From the NCBI RefSeq assembly GCF_014195445.1, contig NZ_JACIBT010000004.1, forward strand, positions 1 to 64,000: 64,000 nucleotides of DNA, given 5' to 3'. The DNA comes from Garicola koreensis. Its GTDB lineage: Bacteria; Actinomycetota; Actinomycetes; Actinomycetales; Micrococcaceae. Under the pieces are notes generated by a model. That model made no database searches and was not told the origin of the DNA. It saw only the letters and a program-made list of their open reading frames with translations. Numbering within the stretch: the first letter of the stretch is position 1; each line of letters begins with the position of its first letter. Both the position numbers and the translations under genes were made by a program. Positions 46,233-54,166 of the stretch are shown one piece after another.

Positions 46233-46250
46233 AGTGAACGATCGGTCAGT
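46233..46250. promoter_or_regulatory. PaaR-type operator upstream of paaJ
   Basis: AGTGAACGATCGGTCAGT, the fourth matching site, overlapping a TATTAG -10 hexamer (46229-46234) and ending 17 bases before the GTG start. Geometry is the same as at paaA. Confidence 0.75.
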
Positions 46251-46266
46251 TAATCGGAGGTCTGCC

Positions 46267-47469
46267 GTGTCCCAACCCGCTTTTCTCGTCTCAGGAACCC
46301 GCACACCAGTGGGCCGGTACGGTGGCGCGCTCTCCGCAGTGCGTCCCGATGACCTTGCCGCCCTGGTGATCCGCCAGGTGGTGGAGGAGTCCGGTGTTCC
46401 CTCTGCTGAGGTGGACGAGGTGATTCTGGGCAACGCCAACGGCGCCGGTGAGGAGAACCGCAATGTGGCCCGCATGGCCTGGCTGCTGGCCGGCTATGAA
46501 GACACGGTCCCCGGTATGACGGTGAACCGGCTGTGTGCCTCGGGCATGTCCGCGATTGCTTCGGCGCAGCAGATGATCGCCGCAGGTGCCGCCGATATCG
46601 TCGTCGCCGGTGGGGTGGAGTCCATGTCGCGGGCACCGTGGGTGATGGCGAAGCCGCAGAAGGCCTTTGCCGGTCCCGGAGAGGTGGTGGACACCTCCAT
46701 CGGGTGGCGGTTTGTGAACCCCAAGCACCTGGAGCACGATAAGCGCACCTTCTCCATGCCGGAGACCGCAGAGGAGGTCGCCCGGGTTGATGGCATCTCC
46801 CGTGCGGACGCCGATGCCTTCGCACTGCGCTCTCAGCAGCGGGCGACGGCGGCCATTGACTCCGGTCGGCTGGCCCGGGAGATCACCTCGGTGGAGGTGG
46901 CTGGCCGTAAGGGCGCGGTCACCGTGGTGGACACTGATGAGGGGCCCCGGCCCGAGACCACCCTGGAGGGTCTGAGCGGACTGCGCTCGGTGGTCACCCC
47001 CGGCGGTGTGGTCACCGCCGGCAATTCCTCCTCCCTCAACGACGGTGCCTCAGCGGTGATCGTGGCCTCCGAGCGCGCCGTGGAGAAGTACGGCCTGAGC
47101 GCCCGCGCCCGGGTGGTCGGCTCCGCCAATGCCGGAGTCCCCCCGGAGGTGATGGGAATCGGGCCGGTCCCGGCGACGCAGAAGGTACTGGAACGCGCCG
47201 ATTGGCAGTTGGATGATCTTCAGGCCGTGGAGCTCAACGAAGCCTTCGCCACCCAGTCGCTGGCCTCGATGCGCCGGCTGGGTCTGGATGAGGAGATCGT
47301 CAACACCGACGGCGGCGCCATCGCGTTGGGCCACCCGTTGGGCTCCTCGGGCTCCCGCATCGTACTGACCCTGCTGCGCCGGCTCGAGGACGACGGGCTC
47401 ACCCGGGGCCTGGCCACGATGTGCGTGGGTGTGGGTCAGGGATCGGCCATGCTCATCGAGAAGGTCTGA
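46267..47469 (+). CDS. paaJ: 3-oxoadipyl-CoA / 3-oxo-5,6-didehydrosuberyl-CoA thiolase PaaJ
   Basis: Thiolase of 400 residues: nucleophile [35 protein letters not shown] and [12 protein letters not shown] are intact. GTG 46267 follows TCGGAGG. In the paa route it cleaves the two beta-ketoacyl-CoA intermediates. First of paaJ-F-H. The older name pcaF could also apply, but the PaaR-type operator and the following genes favour paaJ. Confidence 0.92.
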   Translation: MSQPAFLVSGTRTPVGRYGGALSAVRPDDLAALVIRQVVEESGVPSAEVDEVILGNANGAGEENRNVARMAWLLAGYEDTVPGMTVNRLCASGMSAIASAQQMIAAGAADIVVAGGVESMSRAPWVMAKPQKAFAGPGEVVDTSIGWRFVNPKHLEHDKRTFSMPETAEEVARVDGISRADADAFALRSQQRATAAIDSGRLAREITSVEVAGRKGAVTVVDTDEGPRPETTLEGLSGLRSVVTPGGVVTAGNSSSLNDGASAVIVASERAVEKYGLSARARVVGSANAGVPPEVMGIGPVPATQKVLERADWQLDDLQAVELNEAFATQSLASMRRLGLDEEIVNTDGGAIALGHPLGSSGSRIVLTLLRRLEDDGLTRGLATMCVGVGQGSAMLIEKV

Positions 47470-47474
47470 GCCTG

Positions 47475-48281
47475 ATGCAGCTGGACGCTGAAGACTTCAC
47501 TGCGCTGACTGTCACTGAGGGCGAGGATCGGCTGCACGCGCAGCTGAACCGGCCCGAGGTGCGCAATGCGATCGACTCGACCATGATCACGGAGCTGCAC
47601 GCCGTCTGCGAGCACCTGGAGGCCTGTCCGAAGATCCTGATCCTCTCGGGCACCGAATCCGGCGGCAAAGGCATCTTCGCCTCCGGAGCCGATATCGGCC
47701 AGCTGCGTCAGCGTCGTCGTGATGATGCGCTGCGCGGGATCAACTCCGCCGCCTTCGACCGGCTGGCCAAGCTGCCGATGCCGGTGATCGCCGCGCTGGA
47801 CGGCTTCGCCCTGGGCGGCGGCGCCGAACTGGCCTGGGCCGCGGACTTCCGGGTTGCCACCGATCAGGTGAAGATCGGTCAGCCCGAGACGGGGCTGGGG
47901 ATCATCCCCGCCGCAGGCGCCCTGTGGCGGCTGAAGGACCTAACCGGTGAGGCCATGGCCAAAGAGATTCTCTTCGCCGGCAGGATCCTGAACGCGGACG
48001 AGGCGCTGGCCCACGGGCTGGTCTCCTCACTGCACGCGGCGGACGAGCTGCTGGGCGCCGCCCACGAGCTTGCCGACCGCATCGGCCGACAGGATCCGCT
48101 GGCCGTGCAGGTCTCCAAACGGGTCTTCGCCATGCCGCGGGAGGCCCACCCCCATGTGGACAACCTCGCCCAGGCCATCCTCTTCGAATCTGAGGCGAAG
48201 TTCGACCGGATGCAGGCCTTCCTCGACAAGAAGGCCAAGCGAGCAGAGCAGCCCACGAACAACGGCACGAAGGAATCCTGA
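47475..48281 (+). CDS. paaF: Enoyl-CoA hydratase PaaF
   Basis: 268-residue crotonase with FASGADIGQLRQR, GFALGGGAELAWAADF and IGQPETGLGIIPAAGAL, retaining both catalytic glutamates, so a true hydratase in contrast to PaaG. It hydrates 2,3-dehydroadipyl-CoA in the lower paa route. ATG 47475 starts four bases after the paaJ stop. Confidence 0.88.
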   Translation: MQLDAEDFTALTVTEGEDRLHAQLNRPEVRNAIDSTMITELHAVCEHLEACPKILILSGTESGGKGIFASGADIGQLRQRRRDDALRGINSAAFDRLAKLPMPVIAALDGFALGGGAELAWAADFRVATDQVKIGQPETGLGIIPAAGALWRLKDLTGEAMAKEILFAGRILNADEALAHGLVSSLHAADELLGAAHELADRIGRQDPLAVQVSKRVFAMPREAHPHVDNLAQAILFESEAKFDRMQAFLDKKAKRAEQPTNNGTKES

Positions 48282-48286
48282 TACAG

Positions 48287-49186
48287 ATGAGCGAGCCCGC
48301 CAATCACCAGCCCACTGAGACCGCACAGCCCACCGTGGAGGTGCCCGCCCGCGTGGGGGTGCTCGGAGGCGGCCGCATGGGTGCTGGCATCGCCCACGCG
48401 TTTTTGATCTCCGGGGCTGAGGAGGTCGTCGTCGTCGATGTCAACGAGGCCGGTGCCGAAGCCGCCCGGCAGCGCATCGAGGCCGACCTGCAGGCCTCCC
48501 TGGAGCGTGGGAAGATCACTGGCGAGCACAATGACTTCGCGGAACGGCTGACCGTGAGCACCGCCTACGCGAACTTCGCCCGCTGCGGCCTGGTGGTCGA
48601 AGCCGTCCCCGAAGATCAGGGCCTCAAAGTTGCGGCCTTGACCCGGGTGGAGCAGCAGCTGGGCGACGACGCCTACCTGGCCACCAACACCTCATCGCTC
48701 TCCGTGTCTGATCTGGCAAAGAACCTGCAGCGCCCGGACCGCTTCTGCGGACTGCACTTCTTCAACCCGGTGCCAGCCTCCAAACTGGTGGAGGTGGTGC
48801 TGGCTGAACAGACCAGCCAGCAGCTCGCCGAGGAAGCCTCACAGTGGGTGCAGCAGCTGGGCAAGACACCGGTGGTGGTCAGCGACTCCCCCGGCTTTGC
48901 CTCCTCCCGGCTGGGAGTGGCCATCGGCCTAGAAGCCATCCGCATGGTCGAAGACGGCGTAGCCGACCCCAAAGCCATCGACGACGCCATGGTGCTGGGC
49001 TATAAGTTCCCCATCGGCCCACTGGCGCTGACCGACCTGGTCGGCTTGGATGTGCGCCTGGGCATCGCCGAGTACCTGCACTCCGAGCTGGGGGGACGCT
49101 TCGCGCCACCACAGCTGATGCGCGATATGGTGGCCCGCGGGGAGCTGGGCCGCAAAACCGGCCAAGGCTTCTTCACCTACGAATAG
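48287..49186 (+). CDS. paaH: 3-hydroxyacyl-CoA dehydrogenase PaaH
   Basis: 299-residue NAD-dependent dehydrogenase: Rossmann motif VGVLGGGRMGAGIAHAFL, catalytic His in FCGLHFFNPVPASKLVEVV with the preceding NTSSLSVSDLA, and the C-terminal domain with LVGLDVRLGI. It oxidises 3-hydroxyadipyl-CoA. Five bases after paaF. 3-hydroxybutyryl-CoA dehydrogenases look the same, so the role is taken from context. Confidence 0.9.
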   Translation: MSEPANHQPTETAQPTVEVPARVGVLGGGRMGAGIAHAFLISGAEEVVVVDVNEAGAEAARQRIEADLQASLERGKITGEHNDFAERLTVSTAYANFARCGLVVEAVPEDQGLKVAALTRVEQQLGDDAYLATNTSSLSVSDLAKNLQRPDRFCGLHFFNPVPASKLVEVVLAEQTSQQLAEEASQWVQQLGKTPVVVSDSPGFASSRLGVAIGLEAIRMVEDGVADPKAIDDAMVLGYKFPIGPLALTDLVGLDVRLGIAEYLHSELGGRFAPPQLMRDMVARGELGRKTGQGFFTYE

Positions 49187-49206
49187 ACCAATGATTGGAA
49201 TATTGG

Positions 49207-49647
49207 ATGCGACTCACTGTGTATTTGGCCGGTGAAATTCACACCGCCTGGCGAGATGATCTGATGGAGAAGGCCCAGCAGAAGGGACTTGATCTCGAGT
49301 TTGTGTCCCCGCAGCTGGTGCACGAGCGTTCCGACAACATCGGCGAGGACGTTCAGGGCACCCAGCCCAACGCGTACTTCCGTGACCTGGCGGCGTCAGA
49401 CATCAACAACTTTCGCACCGAGGTTCTGCTGAAGAAGTCTGACATTGTTGTCGCCCTATTCGGTGAGCAGTACAAGCAGTGGAACACTGCCATGGACTTA
49501 AGCACCGCGATCGCCCTGGGCAAGTCGACGATCATGATCAGGCCTGAGGCCTTCATCCACCCGCTGAAGGAACTCTCCCGCAAGTCCAACGTCACGGTGT
49601 CAACAGTTGACCAAGCCGTAGACATCTTGGCATACGTCTACGAATAG
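49207..49647 (+). CDS. ytoQ: YtoQ family protein
   Basis: 146 residues from ATG 49207. MRLTVYLAGEIHTAWRDDL and the strongly conserved ASDINNFRTEVLLKKSDIVVALFGEQYKQWNTAMD match the YtoQ family, which is related to nucleoside 2-deoxyribosyltransferases. Its biochemical role is not established. Twenty bases after paaH, so possibly co-transcribed, though it has no known link with phenylacetate. Confidence 0.85.
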   Translation: MRLTVYLAGEIHTAWRDDLMEKAQQKGLDLEFVSPQLVHERSDNIGEDVQGTQPNAYFRDLAASDINNFRTEVLLKKSDIVVALFGEQYKQWNTAMDLSTAIALGKSTIMIRPEAFIHPLKELSRKSNVTVSTVDQAVDILAYVYE

Positions 49648-49897
49648 CTTTGCAACCTAGCAGGGGGTAGGCACGGGGCCCCGGACTCAGGCCGACCGAT
49701 ACGGTGACACTGTGAATGCGCCGACCAGTTTGGGGTACTCAGTGGACTTCAACCCCCTTTTGGCTCTTATCTGCGATGAGCCACTAACGTGACACGAGTC
49801 AGGTCCCAGGCCCACGTGGCGATGCTCTCTCCCGCGATGCCATCGAGCGTCGATTGGCTACACACATCGGCCGCGCCTGCAACATGTTTAGCAGGGG
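49648..49897. other. Intergenic stretch between ytoQ and the IS21 element
   Basis: 250 bases without a supported gene. It contains one short hairpin (TGGCTC-N11-GAGCCA around 49755-49778) and no recognisable transposase remnant or tRNA. Its composition is near that of its neighbours. Confidence 0.4.
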
Positions 49898-49994
49898 CTT
49901 TCGGTAGCGGGCGTGTAGTGATCCGGTAGCGGGGGCGCGGGTACCGGATAGCGCTGTGGTGACCGCGCCCCCGCTTCGGCTGGGGTTTTGCTCC

Positions 49995-50756
49995 TCAGTC
50001 CTGTTCGGGGGTGTGGGTGTGGCGTCTCATGTTGGGGCCGTCGAGTTGGATGAGTTCGCCGGTGGACACGATGCGGTTGAGGATCGATTCAGCGATGACT
50101 GCGTCGTGCAGGGACTTGTACCAGTCCTGGGGGTCGAACTGGGAGGTGACCAGTGTGGATCCTCTGCCTTCTCTGGCGGCGAGGATGTTGAGCAGTTCGC
50201 TGGCGGCCTCACCGGTGATCGGCGTGGTCAGGAAGTCATCCAATACCAGAACGTCACAGGTGTGGATCTGGGCCAGGAACGCCAGCCGCTGTGGGTCGGT
50301 GCGGTGGTAGACCGCCAGCTGGTTGGCCAGGTCATCGAGGCGGAAGTAGCGTGCGGTGTAGTCGTTGCGGCAGGCGGCGTTGACCAGTGCTTGGGCCAGG
50401 TAGCTCTTGCCGACGCTGGATTGGCCCAACACGATCAGGTTGGTGCTCATCTCGATCCACCGGCAGGCTGCCAGACGCCCGATGACCTCGCGGTTGAGGT
50501 TACGGCCGGGCAAGTAGTGGATCTCCTCAACACAGGCTGTGAGGTTCGGTGACCGGGAGGCTTTGAGCAGCTTCTGGATCCGGCGTTCGGCCCGTGCAGT
50601 GTTCTCTTGGTCCAGGGCGTGGCGGATCTTCTGGGAGAAGGTCCATTCGTCGTAGGCGGGGTCATTGGCGAGGTCGATGGCGGCTTCGCCGAAGGCGGTC
50701 ATCCGCAGTCTGGTGAACATTGGCATGTCATCGATGCTTAAGTGCTGGTCAATCAT
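49995..50756 (-). CDS. istB: IS21 helper ATPase IstB
   Basis: 253-residue AAA+ ATPase that assists the transposase. Walker A GQSSVGKSYLAQALVNAA and Walker B CDVLVLDDFLTTPITGEAA are intact; HALDQENTARAERRIQKLLKASRSP and DWYKSLHDAVIAESILNRIVS are family blocks. Start ATG overlaps the istA stop by eight bases, the normal IS21 arrangement. Confidence 0.95.
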   Translation of the reverse strand: MIDQHLSIDDMPMFTRLRMTAFGEAAIDLANDPAYDEWTFSQKIRHALDQENTARAERRIQKLLKASRSPNLTACVEEIHYLPGRNLNREVIGRLAACRWIEMSTNLIVLGQSSVGKSYLAQALVNAACRNDYTARYFRLDDLANQLAVYHRTDPQRLAFLAQIHTCDVLVLDDFLTTPITGEAASELLNILAAREGRGSTLVTSQFDPQDWYKSLHDAVIAESILNRIVSTGELIQLDGPNMRRHTHTPEQD

Positions 50757-52389
50757 GGTCTACTCCAGTGTTTGGCTCGTTGGTGTGGCCCAGGGCGTCG
50801 AGGCTGAACTGATCAGCCCCACCCAGATGCGCTCGGCTGGTGTCACGGGCCAGCGGCGCCGAGGCCGAGGCAGCGGGGGCTTCGGTGACTGTGGGACGCT
50901 GATCACCGCGGGCCCGTATGGCAGTGAGGCGGTGTTTGACCGCGGTGTAGCTGACCGGTCGTCGCCGCTGTTCTTCGGTGTCGCAGAGCTGCTGGCAGGC
51001 GGCTTCGAGCAGGAGCCGGTTGGTGCCTTTGCCGAGGCTGAGGATGTTCATACATGCCCGGAAGCCTTGGGCTTCGATGGCCTTAGCGTCGAGCAGGCTG
51101 GTCAGCGCTTCGACAGTGTAGGGGCCGACTTTGGCTGCTTGGCGCAGAAAATAGGCCCGGGTCCACAGTCCGGATACTGCCTCGTAGTAGGCCGGAGCGT
51201 GCTCAGGGTTGGTGACGTACCCGTGGCGTTGGGCGCCTTGCCGGTGGGTGGCGATGATCGCGCCATCGGCCATGATGTCGATGTCGAAGCCGCTGATGCG
51301 AGCCTCCACACTTTGGCCGGCGAAGGCATGAGGCACCGAGTACTTGATGGTGTCCAGCTGGATGTGCCAGTCGCGGTGGACTTTGGCTTTGCGCCAGGTC
51401 ACCGGCTGCCAGGGCTTGGCCGGCAAGTCCAGCAGCTGGTGATGCTCGCTGGTCGCAAGCCACTGGTTGCGGCTGGTGTTCTCCCCGCGGAAGGGAGTGC
51501 GATCGTTGATGACTTCCACAGCATCGGCGACCGCCTCGTTGAGGTCCTCGACAGTGGCGAAACGCCGATCCGCCAACCGATGGATCACCCAGTTGGTGAC
51601 GATCTTGACCCCAGATTCCACATGGCCTTTCTCGCGGGGTCGGTACGATCTGGTCGGTACCACTGCGGTGCGGTAATACTCCAAGAAATCAGCGTAGGCA
51701 CGATTGACTTCCCGGGTCTTGTCGTACCGGCTGATCGCATTCGACGCTGTGGAGGCGTTGTCAGGGATGATGACTTGGGCCACGCCGTCAAAGTATTCAA
51801 AGGCCCTACGGTGCGCATCCAGCCAGGAGGCCAGCTTCTCATCCAGATAGCCGCGGGCGAAGAGCATCCCTGAAAACGGCAGGGTGGCCACAAACACCGA
51901 GACCCCGGTGACCTTGCCGGTGATCGGATCGACGATGCTCATTTTCGTCCCCGCCCAGTCGACCTGCATCGTATGGCCAGGCACATGAGCGATCGGGGCC
52001 GTCAGATCATGGGTGCGCACATGCTCGGCCACGATTTGGCAGAACCTCTCATACCCATAATGGCGCACCCCAGCAGGAGCATCAGTGTCGAGGTATCTGG
52101 CCCATAGCACTTTCAGCGGAGGCTTCTTCCGCCCGAGTCGGGCGTTGGCCACCGCGTCAACATCGACCTCGATGAACAGCTCCGAGGAGGCTTTCCTGCC
52201 ATCGGTGAAGAGTTCATCAAGGTCTTCGGCGCCCAGGCCCTCAACCTGCTCGGTGGTGGTCAGGGCGCGCTCTTCAACGACCTTGCGGGCTTTGGCGATA
52301 GTCCGGTGCGAACACCCGGCCATCGCTTCGATCTCACGGTAGGAATAGCCCTGCACCAGCAGGGACATCACAAGCCGATAATCGGCCAT
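50749..52389 (-). CDS. istA: IS21 transposase IstA
   Basis: ~546 residues. N-terminal HTH (MSLLVQGYSYREIEAMAGCSHRTIAKARKVV), an integrase core with the acidic residues in MQVDWAGTKMSI, VIIPDNAST and EKGHVESGVKIV, and a C-terminal beta/Arg-rich region. ATG 52389 (MADYRLVMSLL) follows AAAGGA. Reading frame intact, so the element may be active. Confidence 0.94.
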   Translation of the reverse strand: MADYRLVMSLLVQGYSYREIEAMAGCSHRTIAKARKVVEERALTTTEQVEGLGAEDLDELFTDGRKASSELFIEVDVDAVANARLGRKKPPLKVLWARYLDTDAPAGVRHYGYERFCQIVAEHVRTHDLTAPIAHVPGHTMQVDWAGTKMSIVDPITGKVTGVSVFVATLPFSGMLFARGYLDEKLASWLDAHRRAFEYFDGVAQVIIPDNASTASNAISRYDKTREVNRAYADFLEYYRTAVVPTRSYRPREKGHVESGVKIVTNWVIHRLADRRFATVEDLNEAVADAVEVINDRTPFRGENTSRNQWLATSEHHQLLDLPAKPWQPVTWRKAKVHRDWHIQLDTIKYSVPHAFAGQSVEARISGFDIDIMADGAIIATHRQGAQRHGYVTNPEHAPAYYEAVSGLWTRAYFLRQAAKVGPYTVEALTSLLDAKAIEAQGFRACMNILSLGKGTNRLLLEAACQQLCDTEEQRRRPVSYTAVKHRLTAIRARGDQRPTVTEAPAASASAPLARDTSRAHLGGADQFSLDALGHTNEPNTGVDHD

Positions 52390-52633
52390 AATCGATCCTT
52401 TCACTCACCCACGACACCAGTTGCCGTGAGGGTGAAAGCAATCCTGTTACAGCCCAGCCCGAAACGCTACCGGATCCTTACAGCACTGCTACCCGGTCGT
52501 TACGCGCGTGCTACCGAAAGGCCCTTCTATACACAACAGCTGTACTTCATCGAAGGGCAAGCGCAGGGCTCTTCTGCTGATGTGGAATTTGGTCGCAGCA
52601 CATCATCAAGGCCCCCGGCCCTTTTTTCATACC

Positions 52634-53062
52634 CTACTCAACATCCTCCGCGCGGTGCCCACCCCTGCCCCGAAGAATCCTTATACGTCGAATTCCCCGA
52701 ACTGCCCCAACTACCGCAAGGGTTCCAAGAAACGTCCCGACGGCCACCATTATGACGCCGACGCCCGCCAGACCGGTTTGGTCGGGTGGAAGTACCGTGA
52801 ACGCGTAAGCAACAGTAAACGACAATGGCATCACGAGCAGAATGGCCCATGCGCGGACAAATTTGTCGGCAAGTATCACTAGGGCCACCCAACACACCCC
52901 ACACCCTATACCTTGCCAAAGTTGATACGGCCCAGAGATCTCACCCGTCACAGGGTCGCGATGATAGCTAGCGTCCCACGCGAACCATCCCCACCACAAC
53001 CCTGCCGTAATCACAATCAGAGCCAGGATAAATCCGAATTGGCTAGCTAGTCCGCGCCTCAA
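52634..53062 (-). CDS. Hypothetical multi-pass membrane protein
   Basis: ~142 residues with three to four transmembrane helices (FGFILALIVITAGLWWGWF, LWQGIGCGVCWVALVILA, WAILLVMPLSFTVAYAF, GVGVIMVAVGTFLGTLAVVGAV) and a basic C-terminal tail. A TTG start at 53062 is favoured by GGAGGT four bases upstream; another TTG at 53089 has none. It ends the island and lies 55 bases downstream of the phospholipase-like gene, same strand, so the two are probably co-transcribed. No recognised family; it could be an immunity or accessory membrane protein, but this is conjecture. Confidence 0.6.
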   Translation of the reverse strand: MRRGLASQFGFILALIVITAGLWWGWFAWDASYHRDPVTGEISGPYQLWQGIGCGVCWVALVILADKFVRAWAILLVMPLSFTVAYAFTVLPPDQTGLAGVGVIMVAVGTFLGTLAVVGAVRGIRRIRILRGRGGHRAEDVE

Positions 53063-53117
53063 GATGACCTCCAATTCAGGATCATACAAAGCTCACGTAT
53101 TTGATATACCACTGTGA

Positions 53118-53988
53118 TCAAGAAACCGCCGTCACCGCAGTTACTACACCGTGATATGTCTTAGCTACTCCCGAGCAGGCATAGCGCTGTGGGCTCCATT
53201 GACCATACGCCGAAATGCAGTTTCCCGTGAGTCGAACCCACAGTGCGTCGTCGCACGCAACTGACCTATCGCCGGCAGCCTGATAACACAGGTCATGACT
53301 TGCGCACGGACCCCTGAAGTCGGCATCAAAATAAGAATCTGGGGAACTCGTGCAGTAATCATGGAGACTACCAAGAGAAGGGTTGTAGATATAGTGGCTG
53401 GGTATTCCATACATAGGGGCTGCGGCTATGCTCATGTTTCCGCCTGTATTCCCGAGAGAGCCGCCTGGCGACCCCAGACCGGAGGAAGATATCGCGCTCG
53501 CCTGTGTGTCCAGCTCCCGCGTTGGATCCATGAGGACCGGAAACTCAGTATTCTCGTCAAACGTTACGGTCTGCCGAATACTCCCATCCACGTACTCGTA
53601 GCTCGACTCTAGGAAATCACCGGACGCATCGAGCGCCCACGCTTGTTCAAAGCTTCCCACAACTGTGTCTGAGGTTTTGATTAAGAGGCGGCCATCCTCC
53701 GCTAGGGATACATCACTGCCTTGAGGGGTAGCGAGAGGAAAATTGATAGTCTCCTCAGAATCATCTGAGGTAAACAGAATAGGTCCAGGGTCGCTTTCCG
53801 GAGTTATGTTTGGCGATGAAGGTAAATCCAACTGCGCCAAATCGAAGGCCGGATCAGCCGGTCCTGTTATTTCTGAAGGTGGGGGGGGGTGCAGCCATTC
53901 CGGTGAGTAGGAGACTTGACGTTAAGCCCAGCAAAAGAAGATGTGAAGGCTTTGAAAGCATAGGTGAAATTACCCTTCTCATATGCAT
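53118..53988 (-). pseudogene. Secreted phospholipase A2-like protein, split by a poly-G frameshift
   Basis: Two frames make one protein. From ATG 53988 or 53982 the frame codes a classic signal peptide (MRRVISPMLSK, hydrophobic LLLLGLTSSLLLTG, MAA) that enters a run of nine C on this strand and then stops within five codons past PPP. The next frame continues without ATG from PSEITGPADPAFDLAQLDLP to 53118. It has a prodomain-like region ending FPVLMDPT, then a bacterial phospholipase A2-like domain with FRGPCASHDLCYQ (His-Asp catalytic pair, paired cysteines), CDDALW and a late Cys. With eight or eleven C the two join. This may be a reversible switch, a decayed gene or a sequencing error. Confidence 0.7.
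53881..53889. repeat. Nine-G homopolymer inside the phospholipase-like gene
   Basis: Nine consecutive G (C on the coding strand) at the junction of signal peptide and mature region. Slippage of one base restores the long frame. Such tracts are mutable in length and are the usual basis of phase variation by slipped-strand mispairing. Confidence 0.7.
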
Positions 53989-54003
53989 AGGACAGTGTCC
54001 TAT
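53987..54003. promoter_or_regulatory. Perfect palindrome at the phospholipase-like gene start
   Basis: ATAGGACA-G-TGTCCTAT, eight-base arms around one base. It lies directly upstream of ATG 53982 and touches the alternative ATG 53988. Could be an operator or an RNA hairpin hiding the translation start; no Shine-Dalgarno is otherwise evident. Confidence 0.55.
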
Positions 54004-54047
54004 TTCCATGTACCCTTAACCGTTGGAATACTCGAGTAGCTGAACTT

Positions 54048-54066
54048 ACTGGATAAGCACTCCAGT
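54048..54066. promoter_or_regulatory. Inverted repeat further upstream of the phospholipase-like gene
   Basis: ACTGGA-TAAGCAC-TCCAGT, exact six-base arms. It lies in the AT-richer 5' region on the island side of the monooxygenase gene. Possible regulator site. Confidence 0.35.
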
Positions 54067-54166
54067 TAAATATAGTACACCCTGGATTGCGAAGAGCCGG
54101 TTTCCACGGCACGCCGCGGCGCCGGATGCCGCTAACCACCCACGTTGCCCACCCGCGCTGCTCGGC

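Larger units (their letters stand above)
49898..52520 (-). mobile_element. IS21-family insertion sequence, complete
   Basis: About 2.6 kb with istA and istB intact on the minus strand. Outer inverted repeats are CTTTCGGTAGC (49898-49908) and GCTACCGAAAG (52510-52520). Further copies of the CGGTAGC block lie inward at exact 22-base spacing: left at 49902, 49924 and a degenerate one at 49946; right at 52510, 52488 and 52466. Multiple terminal repeats are a known trait of IS21 elements. No clear target duplication is visible, so the exact ends are uncertain by a few bases. Confidence 0.88.

Noticed and set aside
49680-49800. Possible remnant of another insertion sequence
   Set aside because: No frame with transposase motifs and no terminal repeats could be recognised.
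52521-52557. GCCCTTC / GAAGGGC inverted repeat just outside the IS21 right end
   Set aside because: Seven-base arms with a 23-base loop could arise by chance, and no matching sequence is found on the left flank to make it a target duplication.
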